Assembly: GCA_030272585.1 (NCBI GenBank)
Contig: BSYQ01000005.1
Span: 372,001 to 436,000 of the forward strand
Direction: 5' to 3'
DNA: 64,000 bases
From: Bryopsis sp. KO-2023
Lineage: Eukaryota > Chlorophyta > Ulvophyceae > Bryopsidales > Bryopsidaceae
The notes under the pieces are model-generated. The model did no database searches. It was not told the origin of the DNA and saw only the letters and a list, made by a program, of their open reading frames with translations. Position numbers and translations under genes: made by a program. Of this stretch, positions 54,661 to 64,000 are shown in pieces. Positions within the stretch are counted from its first letter, which is position 1; the number at the start of each line of letters is the position of its first letter.

Positions 54661-56599
54661 CCACTGATGCCGCAACATACAATATCATAAACAGAAAAGC
54701 AAAAAAAGCAACAACTCACATAGATATGCATTTTGAAGGCAATCTCGAATCCTGAATGCTCCACCTTTTGCAAAACGCCTCGTTTGCTCTGATGCAATTT
54801 CCCAGGCAAACTCGCAGGCCGAACTTGTTTCGAGCACCCTCTACTTGGATGTTTTGCTTTGGCTTATAATATTGATCGATTGATTGAGGGAAGGGGCTGT
54901 CAGTGCCTTGTTTGTTATGGCTCCGAGCTTTTGAATCGTCTGTCGAGGAGGGGGCTGGATGGAAATCTATGATTTGCCTCAATGAAAAACAATCTGCTGG
55001 TTTAATTCAACTGCAGCGAAATTGTTCTGCCACAGTCGCAGCAAATTTTTTCAGTTTCAACGTGAAGTTTGAAGCAGAAAGCATAGAGCAATCACATTCA
55101 GTTTTTCCATAAGCACCTTGGAATTATTAAATGGGGCATTTTGCAAACTTACATCAGTGCAGTTTACCCTGTCTTCTTCTGCTTCGGCATCAGCACCTCA
55201 GATCACAAGATCCTGAAAAGCATGTTAGAACTCATGTCAGATTAAGAAAATTCTCAAAGAAAGTAGGGTTGGTTCGTATAAAATTCTCAAAGATTTATGA
55301 ATTGAAACAACAGTGGGCTTTTAAAATGGCACCAGCGAGCTTCACTCCAGGTGTACCTTAACAGTGATTTATTTACCCTGACAAGCTGCTTCGATTAAGG
55401 AAGAGCATCGAATCCACACCCTCCATGTCGCCCCCCTTATCAAGCAGATGCTGAACTTCAGAAGTCCAGAAAAATATGCTCGATTATGAGGGGGAGCAAA
55501 ACTGAATGACTGAATCAAGAATGAGAATCATTTTTGGCCAACATGAAGACACAATCCCAGAATGCGTTGCTGGATACTGCTTCGCAACGACTTTTTAACA
55601 TTGTGCATGGAGAATTGCTTGTTTCTGAATGTGCATTTGTTTCTCTTTGGCACGTCAAATCTAACATTTCAAACAAACAAACAAACATCAAACATCAAAC
55701 TCGGATGATGCCCTGCATTATTGCTGCCATGACACTCAACATTCATACACCAAGTAATGAAAGTGCAACTGAGGGTTGTGGAATGTTAGATCCCAATGAT
55801 CAGGATTTGTGGGGTCCTCACCTCATGGAAGGCGACAAGGTTGGGGAAAATATTCAGTTCTCGATTGAACACCTCTTGCAACAGACGTCCCGTTCCCTGC
55901 GCAGCCGTCAGAAACGCTGACAGTTGCAGATTTGCCGAGTCGAGGATCAAGGACGAAACAACCGCAATGTAAGCATTCGCACTTTTCTTTGAAGCTGCAC
56001 CATTTTTGGTCCATCATCGTCGATTGTAGTAGCACGCCAGACCTCGTCACAGGCACCCTCACCCACCAGATTATCCTGCGCGCCGATACGTCCATTGGTC
56101 AAATCTCACGCACTTTATACCGAGCAAATGATTCAACATGGCTCTTTTGCAGAGGAAAACTGGACTCTAGAGGGATCGTCCCTCAGAAAGATGCGTCATC
56201 CTTTAAGTAAAGAGATGGTTCTCCTCGGCCCATGGGCGTCGACAACCAAACAGCATTCACGACCCTTTTCTGAGGTCAATGGAGGTAACGAACAATTGGC
56301 CTTGGATAAATCTGCTTTTGATGAAACAGCCCTTCTGAGACGGACCATCTTCTAAAGTCGAGTTATGGGGACAGTGATAGACCCACTTCATCCAAGGTCT
56401 AAGGAATCAAGCCCTCTCTGAACTCACCAGCTAATCATGTGGATGTTGTGAGAGACAAAGATAACAAGTTGCCTCTTTGCCATGCACCAAAGATCCTGAG
56501 GTTAAACAGCCAGTTTGAAACACTTCATGACCATCTGAATCAATTTGTACAGGAGATGTTGCGATGCATTATTCATCCCAGTTTCGTGCAGGCCTATGA
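54661..56599. other. Unassigned region upstream of kinase remnant
   Basis: The plus frame 55534-55920 and the frames at 55932-56355 are protein-like in places (LMEGDKVGENIQFSIEHLL) and may be decayed upstream exons of the kinase, but no motif supports this. Confidence 0.3.
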
Positions 56600-57170
56600 A
56601 TGATGCCTGGTGGATCATGGAAATACGGGGGGAGTGGAGCCTTGTATTGTGATGGAGCACTGCACCAATTGGTGCAGTGCTCTTGCAAGAGATTGTTGTC
56701 GAAAGGGATTGATGAGGACTGGCTGAAGACCAGTGGTTGGAGAGCTCGATTGCAGTTGCTTCAAAATTATGCGTGTGGACTCAGTATACTCCACAATTTG
56801 GGGAAATTACGATGCGCAGTTGGAGAATTTGCTGTGAATTTATGTTGAATTTGGAGGCTTCATCGTAAACTTGCTGATGGGGGCATGGCCAGGTAAGCCC
56901 TTATTGAAGCATTCAGATCTGACAGACCAAGCAAATATCCCAAACATGCACCTTTCACAGGCCGACGATATGTTGAATATGTGGTGACAGCAGAGTGCAT
57001 TGCTGTGGGAAGATCGTTTGAGGGTGGCAATTGTTTCGCTCAAATGAATTGGTGGACTGGCCCTGAGTTTGGTGGTACAACCATCTCCAAATGTGATGTT
57101 AATTCCTTTGCGCTTGTCATGTGGTCAGTGTATTACCTAAAGCACCTTCCAGAAAGTGATTCCTAACCCA
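56600..57170 (+). pseudogene. TKL-like protein kinase remnant, frameshifted
   Basis: One frame has EPCIVMEHCTN (hinge, 56640-56675). Another has ARLQLLQNYACGLSILHN (helix E, 56735-56800). A third, after a gap, has WTGPEFGGTTISKCDVNSFALVMWS (subdomains VIII-IX, 57056-57125; APE is GPE). The HRD and DFG motifs are missing. Order and spacing are kinase-like but the pieces are in different frames, so it is not functional. Confidence 0.55.
56655..56682. repeat. 28-bp perfect palindrome
   Basis: GAGCACTGCACCAA followed by its exact complement, centred between 56668 and 56669, inside the hinge region of the kinase remnant. It may result from a small inverted duplication and could explain the nearby loss of frame. 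Confidence 0.8.
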
Positions 57171-57236
57171 TTGATTTCATCCAAATGGAACAGGAGCCAC
57201 CCGCTCTATTTTACATTGGGAAACTAAAGAGTGGAC

Positions 57237-57390
57237 CTTACTGACTTCAATGTGAGCTGGTTTCACCATCTTGTGATTGGATGGCAACACTCTTGGTAGA
57301 TTTATGGACTTTCAACGTCAGTTGAATGGGAATCTGTGGATATTGCAGGTATATCTGCGTCAAGGGGTCACTTACAGTGGCTTGAAGTTA
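57237..57390 (+). repeat. Dispersed repeat, copy 2 (pair with 5277)
   Basis: Same orientation and block order as 5277-5445, with small indels. Confidence 0.6.
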
Positions 57391-59424
57391 CACTCATAAT
57401 TTTTGGGGGTATCAGCTCATTTTGTTGAGGGCGAAGCCTGTAGAACCCGGGGGAAGCCTCGTGGATGGAGCTTTCAATCTAACTGCTCCAAAATGAAGTC
57501 CATTATGATGGCTGAATTTCTTGAATCCAGACGTCTTCTTGCTGCTGCCGCTCTTGTTGCTGCTGCTGTGAGGGTGACTCATCAAGTTCAGGGCCCCATT
57601 CCATGAGAGGACCTGGAAATCAAACAGAGCAAACATCATCTGGGGTTGGAATTGCACCCGCTGATGTGGGCAGTACATAATCGAATTTCCCCAAAGAAGC
57701 ACGCCACCCTGGCGAACCTGGAACTGCTGAGCCAGAATCAAACAACAGATCTGAACAGGGTGTGAACGTGATTCCGTCCACACCAGTGTTTTGTAGGAAG
57801 TGGAATGACATTCAGGCCGAGCTACAGAAATTTTGTATCAAATTCCTCGTTTTGGTGCTTGGGGAAAGTTGATTGTCAGTTGATTGTGTATTGTCAGCCC
57901 TCACAGGAGCAGTGAAATAAGTTTGTTCAATTGTTTTTCTTCAGCAGCAGAATGTGGGGCAAACATCACAGTGGGAACAGGTCCAAAGACTAGTGGTTTG
58001 GAGGGGGAGTTTTGCTGAAATCCTCAACCAACCATGTGAAGTTGAGTTACAGAACTTGTTAGTAGTATCCTGGCTCTGGATACCAAGTTCGATGAGGAAT
58101 GCCTGGTCAGAATCCCCAGCCAGAAACTCTGAAGATGATGCAGAGGGGCATTGGCTTTTTTGGAGGCCTTAAACCCGCTCCCAAAGAATGATCTCCACTC
58201 TGATGCTCCTCCGATGCTCAAAAAAGTTAAAACAGATAATATCTGTCTCGGGGAAAGCTAGTTAACGCTGGTTTCTGATTGTCCACCCAGTTTAATTCCC
58301 ATAGCTGATTGGTTGCTGATCAATCAAGAGAGGAATGATGATGAGATGCACATCTGGAAAGTGGGTTTGAAAATTGAAAATTTCTTCGGCTGTCGGAGAT
58401 TTTCATGCAAGGGGTATGTCCCATCTGGGTATTTCCTTATGCACTCGTCACCAGCAAACAAACAAACAAACAAACAAACAACATTTACTCGTCACCAGCA
58501 CTGGACGAACAATTAACTACCCTGGGGAGTTTTAAGCTTCTCTGTGTGTAATCTTTGTTTGTTTGTTTGTTTTTTTGAGAACTTGTGATGTACGATGTTG
58601 ATGGCGGCCTCTTAGTCCCAGTACGATGTGCTGTGAAATGGGCAGGGAGCGGCGGTGCTGCAAACCCCTCAAAATCCCATCGCACACCCATTCCACAACA
58701 GAACGACAGTAAACCCTCCCAGGCGCTGCTGGCTCGTGGGAATCCTTTTTTTGTTGCGTGCAGAAACACTCGACGCCTAGGCCAGCCCTTTTAGGCTTCA
58801 TGGCAGGAATTTCTGCGAAAGAGTGGGTTGGACGCCTGTCGAAGTTTTGATTGACACAGCGGGGTCTGTCCGATCGCTGGCTGCCCGGATCGCGGTCTAA
58901 GGAACATGGAAGAGAGCAAAAAAGTGCGCTGTCGAACAATGCCGCCGTGATCCAGCTTGTTGCGCGTGGGTTTCCCTCCGCTGTAGCCGTATCTCGAAAC
59001 TCCCGACTTTTGAGGAGCGGAAACAAGCGGAAAACGATAAAGTAGGGAGGTAATTTTGAGTTTTCTGCGTGGCTCTGCACAATTCTCGGGTTGGGGCAGA
59101 AATGTTTGGGGATCGTGCACCGGTATCGCTCTTTTATGTCCTACGTTTTTTTGCTGATGGGAGTGTGCAAAAAGCAACACTGGGGTTTTCTTCGGTAATA
59201 GGAGCAAGAGAACGATCATATTTTTTTTCTAAGGTTTCGCTTGTCGTTTTTGTTTCGACAGCGCTGCTCTTTTTTGGCGGGGAAATTGCTTCTTTTTTTG
59301 AAGAAAATGGTCACGATTGTCGACCGCCGCCCATGCAACTACACTGGCAACTCTCACTCAAACAAGGGGTGGTAAGTTGTCGAGTTTATTCCATGTTTTG
59401 TTGCAGAGGCTGGGTTGACCTGAT
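57391..59424. other. No gene recognised; microsatellites
   Basis: The plus frame 57403-57606 and the minus frames at 58532-59219 have no recognised domain. 58605-58690 matches 36590-36665 inverted. (CAAA)n at 58455-58482 and (TTTG)n at 58554-58571 are complementary simple repeats about 75 bases apart. Confidence 0.4.
58443..58500 (+). repeat. (CAAA)n flanked by 13-bp direct repeats
   Basis: ACTCGTCACCAGCA occurs immediately before the (CAAA)n tract and again right after it (58487-58500), as if the tract had been inserted or copied between duplicated ends. Confidence 0.6.
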
Positions 59425-59599
59425 TGTTCATTTGCTTTTCTCTACAAGGTGCTGCTTCGATCTTTTGTACCACACTTTCGGTCTGGCTCCTCACCAGTGT
59501 GATTGGGTTGGAATATCTTTCTGTGGCCTGCCCATCCAGCTTTTTGGAGAACAGGCAATACCTGGCCAGAAACTCAAGGAAGGGAGTGCATTTCCTCTG

Positions 59600-59648
<49 letters not shown>

Positions 59649-59737
59649 CCTTTCCTTTCTCCCCACAAGCCACGTGATTGACAGAAATGTCTCTCTCTCT
59701 CTCTCTCTCCCTTTCCTTTCTCCCCACAAGCCACGTG
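59425..59737 (+). repeat. Upstream cassette R1, inverted copy 4
   Basis: Contains TTTTCTCTACAAGGTGCTGCTTCG and CACACTTTCGGTCTGGCTCC in plus orientation, as found on the minus strand at the other leaders. The middle of the cassette is deleted: CTCAAGGAAGGGAGTGCATTTCCTCTGAAA joins directly to the CT tract. Confidence 0.7.
59603..59737 (+). repeat. (CT)n tract and duplicated CACGTG block
   Basis: A (CT)n tract (59603-59646) is followed by CCTTTCTCCCCACAAGCCACGTGATTGACAGAAATG. A shorter CT tract (59689-59708) and the same block follow again, so CACGTG occurs twice (59671-59676, 59732-59737). The other units have one. Confidence 0.75.
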
Positions 59738-59781
59738 ATTGACAGAAATGCAAAGGTCAAACTTCGCGACCCAGTGATGGG

Positions 59782-59787
59782 TATAAG
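59782..59787 (+). promoter_or_regulatory. TATA box of the plus-strand unit
   Basis: TATAAG, 61 bases before the ATG at 59848, the same distance as in unit 2. It is followed by ACTTGCAAGGATAGTCC and TCCATCTCTGGGTCGACC, shared with unit 2. Confidence 0.5.
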
Positions 59788-59823
59788 ACTTGCAAGGATA
59801 GTCCGTTTTCCATCTCTGGGTCG

Positions 59824-59841
59824 ACCGAGTTACGACTCGGT
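59824..59841 (+). promoter_or_regulatory. 5'UTR hairpin before leader ATG, plus unit
   Basis: ACCGAGT-TACG-ACTCGGT: seven perfect pairs and a four-base loop, ending six bases before the ATG. Confidence 0.5.
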
Positions 59842-59847
59842 TCAAAG

Positions 59848-62800
59848 ATGATGAAGAAAGCCAGGATAGTGATTGGACTTGGACTTGCTATCGCTGGCGC
59901 AACAAAACTCCACCAGATCCTTCGTAAGAGACGACAGAACGACCACGACCAAGACGAGAATCACGTCAACAACCAAGAAAACGAGCGCGAAAAAGATGTG
60001 GATGCAGAAATCGAGGAAATCAGCTCAGCTGTGGGTTTGAGTCCAGCACAAGCCGAACCTGGACATTTTTTTGTTCGATTCTTGTTTTGCTCTCTCAACG
60101 TCGGGCTAGAATCAACATGTGGAAAGCCGGGTTTCGACCTTGAATCACATTGCCTTTTTTTCTCGAAATCACACCTCCCTTGATGAATCTTTTTCCCCGT
60201 GCATTTCTTCTTTCCATCGCAGGAATTTGCCGAGGACGAGTCTGATGCCAAGATCCGAGAAGGAGCTATCCTTGCATTCGAATTGGGGAAACTGTTTGAG
60301 CCCTTTGTCATCAGCATTCTTCCCTTGGTGTCGACATGTTTTGGCGATCCCGCCCTTCCTGTCCGAGAGGCCACCGTCGACGCTGCCAGAGCAATCATGA
60401 GAAACCTGTCAGCCCAAGGTGAGGCATTCCGACGATTTCCTGGTTTATAAATGGATTTCATAAAAAAGTCAAAACTGCTTTAATTCAGGAAAGTTGGACC
60501 TTGCTAGGGGTGTGTGCATCTGGACATTTTGATGAAAGAAATGTATTTTTGTGAATTCGGCACCAGTTTTAGGTAGTATGAATCTAGGAGTTATTTCTTG
60601 ATGCCGCGGAAAGAATGACGCTGATTGTTCCTTTTTAACATTTTCAAGGTATGAAGCTTGTGCTGCCATCGTTGCTCAAGGGGCTGAGCGATTCGGTTTG
60701 GAGAACCAACCAAACCGGGGGGGGTATCCAGCTTCTGGGTACAATGGCATGGTGTGCTCCAAAGCAGTTGTCCAGTTGCTTGCCAACCATTGTCCCACAT
60801 CAAAAAGTTCAAAAGGCTGCACAATTGGCACTCGATGAGGTATGCTCTAAAAATTGTTTAATAAAAAACCATCCAGAGCTGATATTCGTACACATAGATA
60901 TATTTGTTTGCAAATTGGGGAGTTTGCAATCTGACAGACTGGGTGCGCCACCAGGTTGGTGCCACGATCAGAAATCCAGAGGTGCAGGAGCTCGTCCCAT
61001 CGTTGCTGAGTGCCATTGCCCAGCCAAACAAATTCACCAGGGATTGCTCGGAGAAGCTGCTGGACACCGTGTTCGTTAACACCATCAATGCCCCCAGTCT
61101 GGCTCAGATCATCCCCGTGGTGCACAGAGGCTTAAAGGACACAAGCGGAGAAGTTAAAAAACGAGCTTCACGGATCGTCCAGAATCTTTGCAAGCTCGTC
61201 AATGATCCCAAGGTCTGACTGAGCATATCCTTGTCACCGTCGTTTGATTGCACACCTTGTCTAGCAAGCTTTCAATCCTCATTTTATCAAATTCCTTGGT
61301 GAAAGCTCTTCATCCGCTAAGTCCCTGTGCTGTTTATGTAGGATATGGCACCGTACGTTACTCTGCTTGTCCCTGAGCTTCAAAAAACAAATGTGGACCC
61401 GCTTCCAGCTGGTCCATCTGCAGATGTCAGGGCTCAAGCGTCCAAGGGTTTGGGATCGTTGATGGGTGACATGGGCAGAGATGCCCTTCAAGATGTCATG
61501 CCTTGGTTGATCGAGACACTCAAGTCGAAATGCTCCAGTGTGGAGCGGTACGGAGCCGCTCAAGTGAGGTTTACACTCTCTGCATGCCCAGCAAAAGAGA
61601 ATTCTACAATTGGTCCCCGATCCTGAGTTTCTTTTGACAACTTTGATGGCTGCAAAGTGTTGTTTAAGACCTGGTGATCAATGAAAGGAGTGCTTGTGCA
61701 GGCGCTGGCCGAAGTTTTTGCTGTGTATGGAACATCCTACTACGAAAGCATTCTCCCTCAGATCCTGGAGGATTGTCGAGCTCCGACGGCGGCCATACGC
61801 GAAGGTGACATCATTCTGTTCAGATTCTTGCCTTCTACCATGTGCGAAACATTCCAAACCCATCCGGATGCTGTCCTCCCTCTCATTTTGGATGGGCTGG
61901 CTGACGAAAACGAGGGCGTTCGAGAAAAGGAGGAGGGCCTTTCGAACGACAACTGGAGGATTAGCCAGAGCTCCGTGGAGCTTCTTGGCAACTTGTTCTA
62001 TAAGGTAGCCCTTTTGTTGGATGGGGAAAATGGAGTGGGTGTCCTTTCAAGCAGCATGGAGCTCTGGATTCGAAATTTTGTTGCCTGGAATGCCTTGGAA
62101 ACCCTGAAGTGCCCGCTTTCTCTTGGCAGGTTGCTGGAACATGTCGAAAGACTCAAGTCGATGGGTACTCTGATGACGAAGGCATTGCAGTTAACAGCTA
62201 CAGCGCTGCCATCGTTCATTCCCTCGGAATGGAGCGTCGAAACGACGTGTTGGCCAAACTCTACATGGTCAGACCAGATGTTCAATACTACGTGCGATCA
62301 GCTCCCCTCCACATCTGGAAGACAGTGGTGGTCGACACTCCAAAGACCCTTGGGGAGATTTTGCCTGCATTGATGGACTACATGATAGAGACATTGGCGC
62401 ACAGTGGAGAGGATGGGCGACTGTCCGCAGGTCGGTGCCTTGGTGAATTGGTCAGGAAAACGGGGGAGAGGCCTCTCCCTTGGGTGTTGCCCAGCATTCT
62501 GCCCATTCTCAAGGGTGGAACGGAGTCGGAGAGTCCTGAGACAAGGCAAGGGGTTTGTTACGGTCTCTCCCAGGTTTTGGATGATCTGACGAGGTCGCAA
62601 TTGACGCATCACCTGCCCATGCTGTTGCCTGCGATACAAGCCACTCTATGTGACCAGGATCCTGAGGTAAAAAAATGTCTTTCCAAAATGCATGGGATCA
62701 GACTTCCGAAAGCTGCAGTTTCGGAACGGGTAGAAGTAATGGGCATTGATCACATCATATCAGATTCAAGCTGAAACACATGCTGTGGAAAAGACAGTTT

Positions 62801-64000
62801 TAAACCGAGAGCAACTGTGCCTGGTGGTTGTTGATCAGGTCCGTGAGGCGGCGGCTGGAGCTTTCAATGCCCTTTTCAAGGCAGGTGCTGGTTCTGTCGT
62901 GGATACCGTTGTTCCAGCCCTTTTGGCACAGCTTCAATCAGACAGTGGAAATTCTCAGGCCTTGGAAGGTCTTCAAGTGATTCTGAGCGTAAGACCTCAA
63001 ACGCTGAACTCCATGGTTCCAAGGCTGCTGCACAAACCCATCTCAGTCACAAATATTCAAGCCTTGTGGGCCCTGGCGAGTGCTGCAGGGGCATCCCTGC
63101 AAGCACATTTGCCCACCATTCTGCCGGCTGTTTTGTCACTGGACAGCATGGAAAGCGGGAAACCTGTGGAGGAAGCAGCAAAGGTGGATGTTTCGGAGCA
63201 CACCGCGGTGCTCATCACAGCACTGGTGCCATTGCTTGCGGAAGACAATGAAATTGTGGTGAAGACTTGTTGGACTGCCCTGGGGTCCGTCACTGCAACC
63301 ATCCCCAAGGACACGCAGCCCTCTTTTGTGCGTTGCCTGAAAGATGCGGCGGCGAGTGCCAGGGACAAGGAGAGGAGGAAAATGACCGGGGAGGAGATTT
63401 GGGTGCATGGGTTCTGCTTGCCTAAAGGGTTAGGTCCAGTCTTGCAAAGTGAGCTCGCTACTGAGGGTTTGGGAGAGCTCGTCGAGCTGACCAGCATCAA
63501 AATGCTGAGGCCATTCGTTGTTCAAATCACTGTTCCGCTCATCAGGATCATCGGTGATAGATTCCCCTGGCGAATCAAGCTTGCCATCCTCACAACGCTG
63601 GGGTTGCTGATCAACAAAGCGGGAGACGGACTCGAGGCATTCGTCCCTCAGCTGCGGGCCACTTTCTTGAAATGTCTACAGGACCCCACTCCAAACGTCC
63701 GAGACCAGGCTGCCAAGAATCTAGGTCAATTGGCTCGCAGGAGTCCCACAGTTGATCAATTGGCAGTGGATCTGTCAGGCGACGCTGCGCGAAGTGAGCC
63801 TGCGGTTCGCAGGTCGTACTTAGCAGCTCTGAGGGGAATGTTTCAAACCAGCGGGGACAGGATCAACCCTGCAGTGTTGTCTGAGACTGGCCACGAAATC
63901 GTTGCTTTGCTGTCTTCGGGAGAGGAAGAAAGCGACATTGTTGTTGTGGACGTCAACTTGTGCAAGCTCCTCAGCCGTGATGTTCCTCTCTTCAACTCTA
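59848..64000 (+). CDS. GCN1: Leader plus GCN1 fused to dynein, runs off window
   Basis: The leader (IVIGLGLAIAGATKL) starts at the ATG 59848; the donor that ends it is uncertain. GCN1 exons by eye: 60223-60418, 60649-60839, 60955-61212, 61342-61563, 61702-62004, 62130-62666, 62839-64000, all GT-AG and phase matched from 60223 on. Landmarks: LGKLFEPFVISILP, FVNTINAPSLAQIIPVVHR, LDGLADENEGVR, NDNWRISQSSVELLG, VRKTGERPLPW, SARDKERRKMTGEE, IIGDRFPWRIKLAIL. These span roughly the last third of GCN1 before its C-terminus; GCN1 normally has about 2,600 residues. Segments are missing compared with GCN1 or with unit 2, for example about 57 residues after EEAAK. Near 63945 the frame passes in one exon from EEESDIVVVD into dynein [16 protein letters not shown]. 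Whether the product is made, or regulates GCN2, is unknown. Confidence 0.6.
62839..64000 (+). CDS. GCN1 exon with second GCN1-dynein junction
   Basis: Equivalent to two exons of unit 2: at 63448 VLQ is followed directly by SELATEGLGEL, so the intron and the codons around it (IYLQGVLQ, GSSADLR) are gone. At about 63945 GCN1 joins dynein about 40 codons further into AAA1 than in unit 2 (VNLCKLLS rather than YGMRALV). The frame remains open to the window end. Confidence 0.7.

Noticed and set aside
1..64000. Bacterial or viral origin
   Set aside because: Multiple GT-AG introns, TATA promoters and flagellar motor and GCN1 families indicate eukaryotic nuclear DNA; no viral gene was recognised.

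Overview
The window looks like nuclear DNA of an intron-rich, flagellated eukaryote. Coding pieces are split by GT-AG introns. The recognisable families are axonemal-type dynein heavy chain, kinesin-II tail, GCN1 HEAT repeats, an F-box/WD40 protein, a PAN plus F5/8-type-C (discoidin-like) secreted protein, a TKL-like kinase remnant and a non-LTR retrotransposon zinc-binding remnant. Flagellar motors argue against flowering plants and most fungi. An alga, an early-diverging plant lineage or another flagellate protist all fit, and I cannot place it further.

Most of the window is a segmental-duplication array built from dynein fragments. Three minus-strand units begin at leader exons with ATGs at 15966, 34444 and 52075, about 18 kb apart. 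A fourth leader lies inverted on the plus strand at 59848. Each leader has a TATA box 56-63 bases upstream, a small hairpin just before the ATG, and a first exon encoding a short hydrophobic segment followed by a polar N/Q/D/H-rich stretch. What is spliced or fused behind the leader differs: unit 1 has the dynein linker end plus AAA1-AAA3 and AAA5-AAA6 (9938-15966); unit 2 has GCN1 HEAT repeats fused in frame to dynein AAA1-AAA6 pieces (29312-34444); unit 3 has a decayed dynein piece (50525-52075); the inverted unit has a longer GCN1 piece fused to dynein at a different point, running off the right edge (59848-64000). A fifth dynein locus (39608-45419) has no leader and starts 30 bases after the secreted PAN/F5-8C gene (45450-46271). 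It carries two partial dynein rings separated by a coiled-coil insert and one frameshift.

Units 1 and 2 are phase-consistent when spliced by eye: 1,438 codons without a stop over 13 exons in unit 1, and a complete 1,426-residue ATG-to-stop frame in unit 2. In every copy AAA4 and the microtubule-binding stalk are missing, and several Walker residues are changed. They are therefore either decaying duplicates that still read through, or genes for compact dynein-derived proteins.

Outside the dynein loci there is an F-box/WD40 gene (508-1554), a 500-bp array of a GTGCGGGG motif containing a perfect 116-bp inverted repeat (4678-5180), a two-exon coiled-coil/proline-repeat gene (28012-28958), kinesin fragments (24580-24769; 47970-49341), a kinase pseudogene (56600-57170), and long AT-rich stretches full of dispersed repeats and homopolymer runs. 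All splice sites were placed by eye from GT/AG signals, phase and family similarity; no RNA evidence was available.
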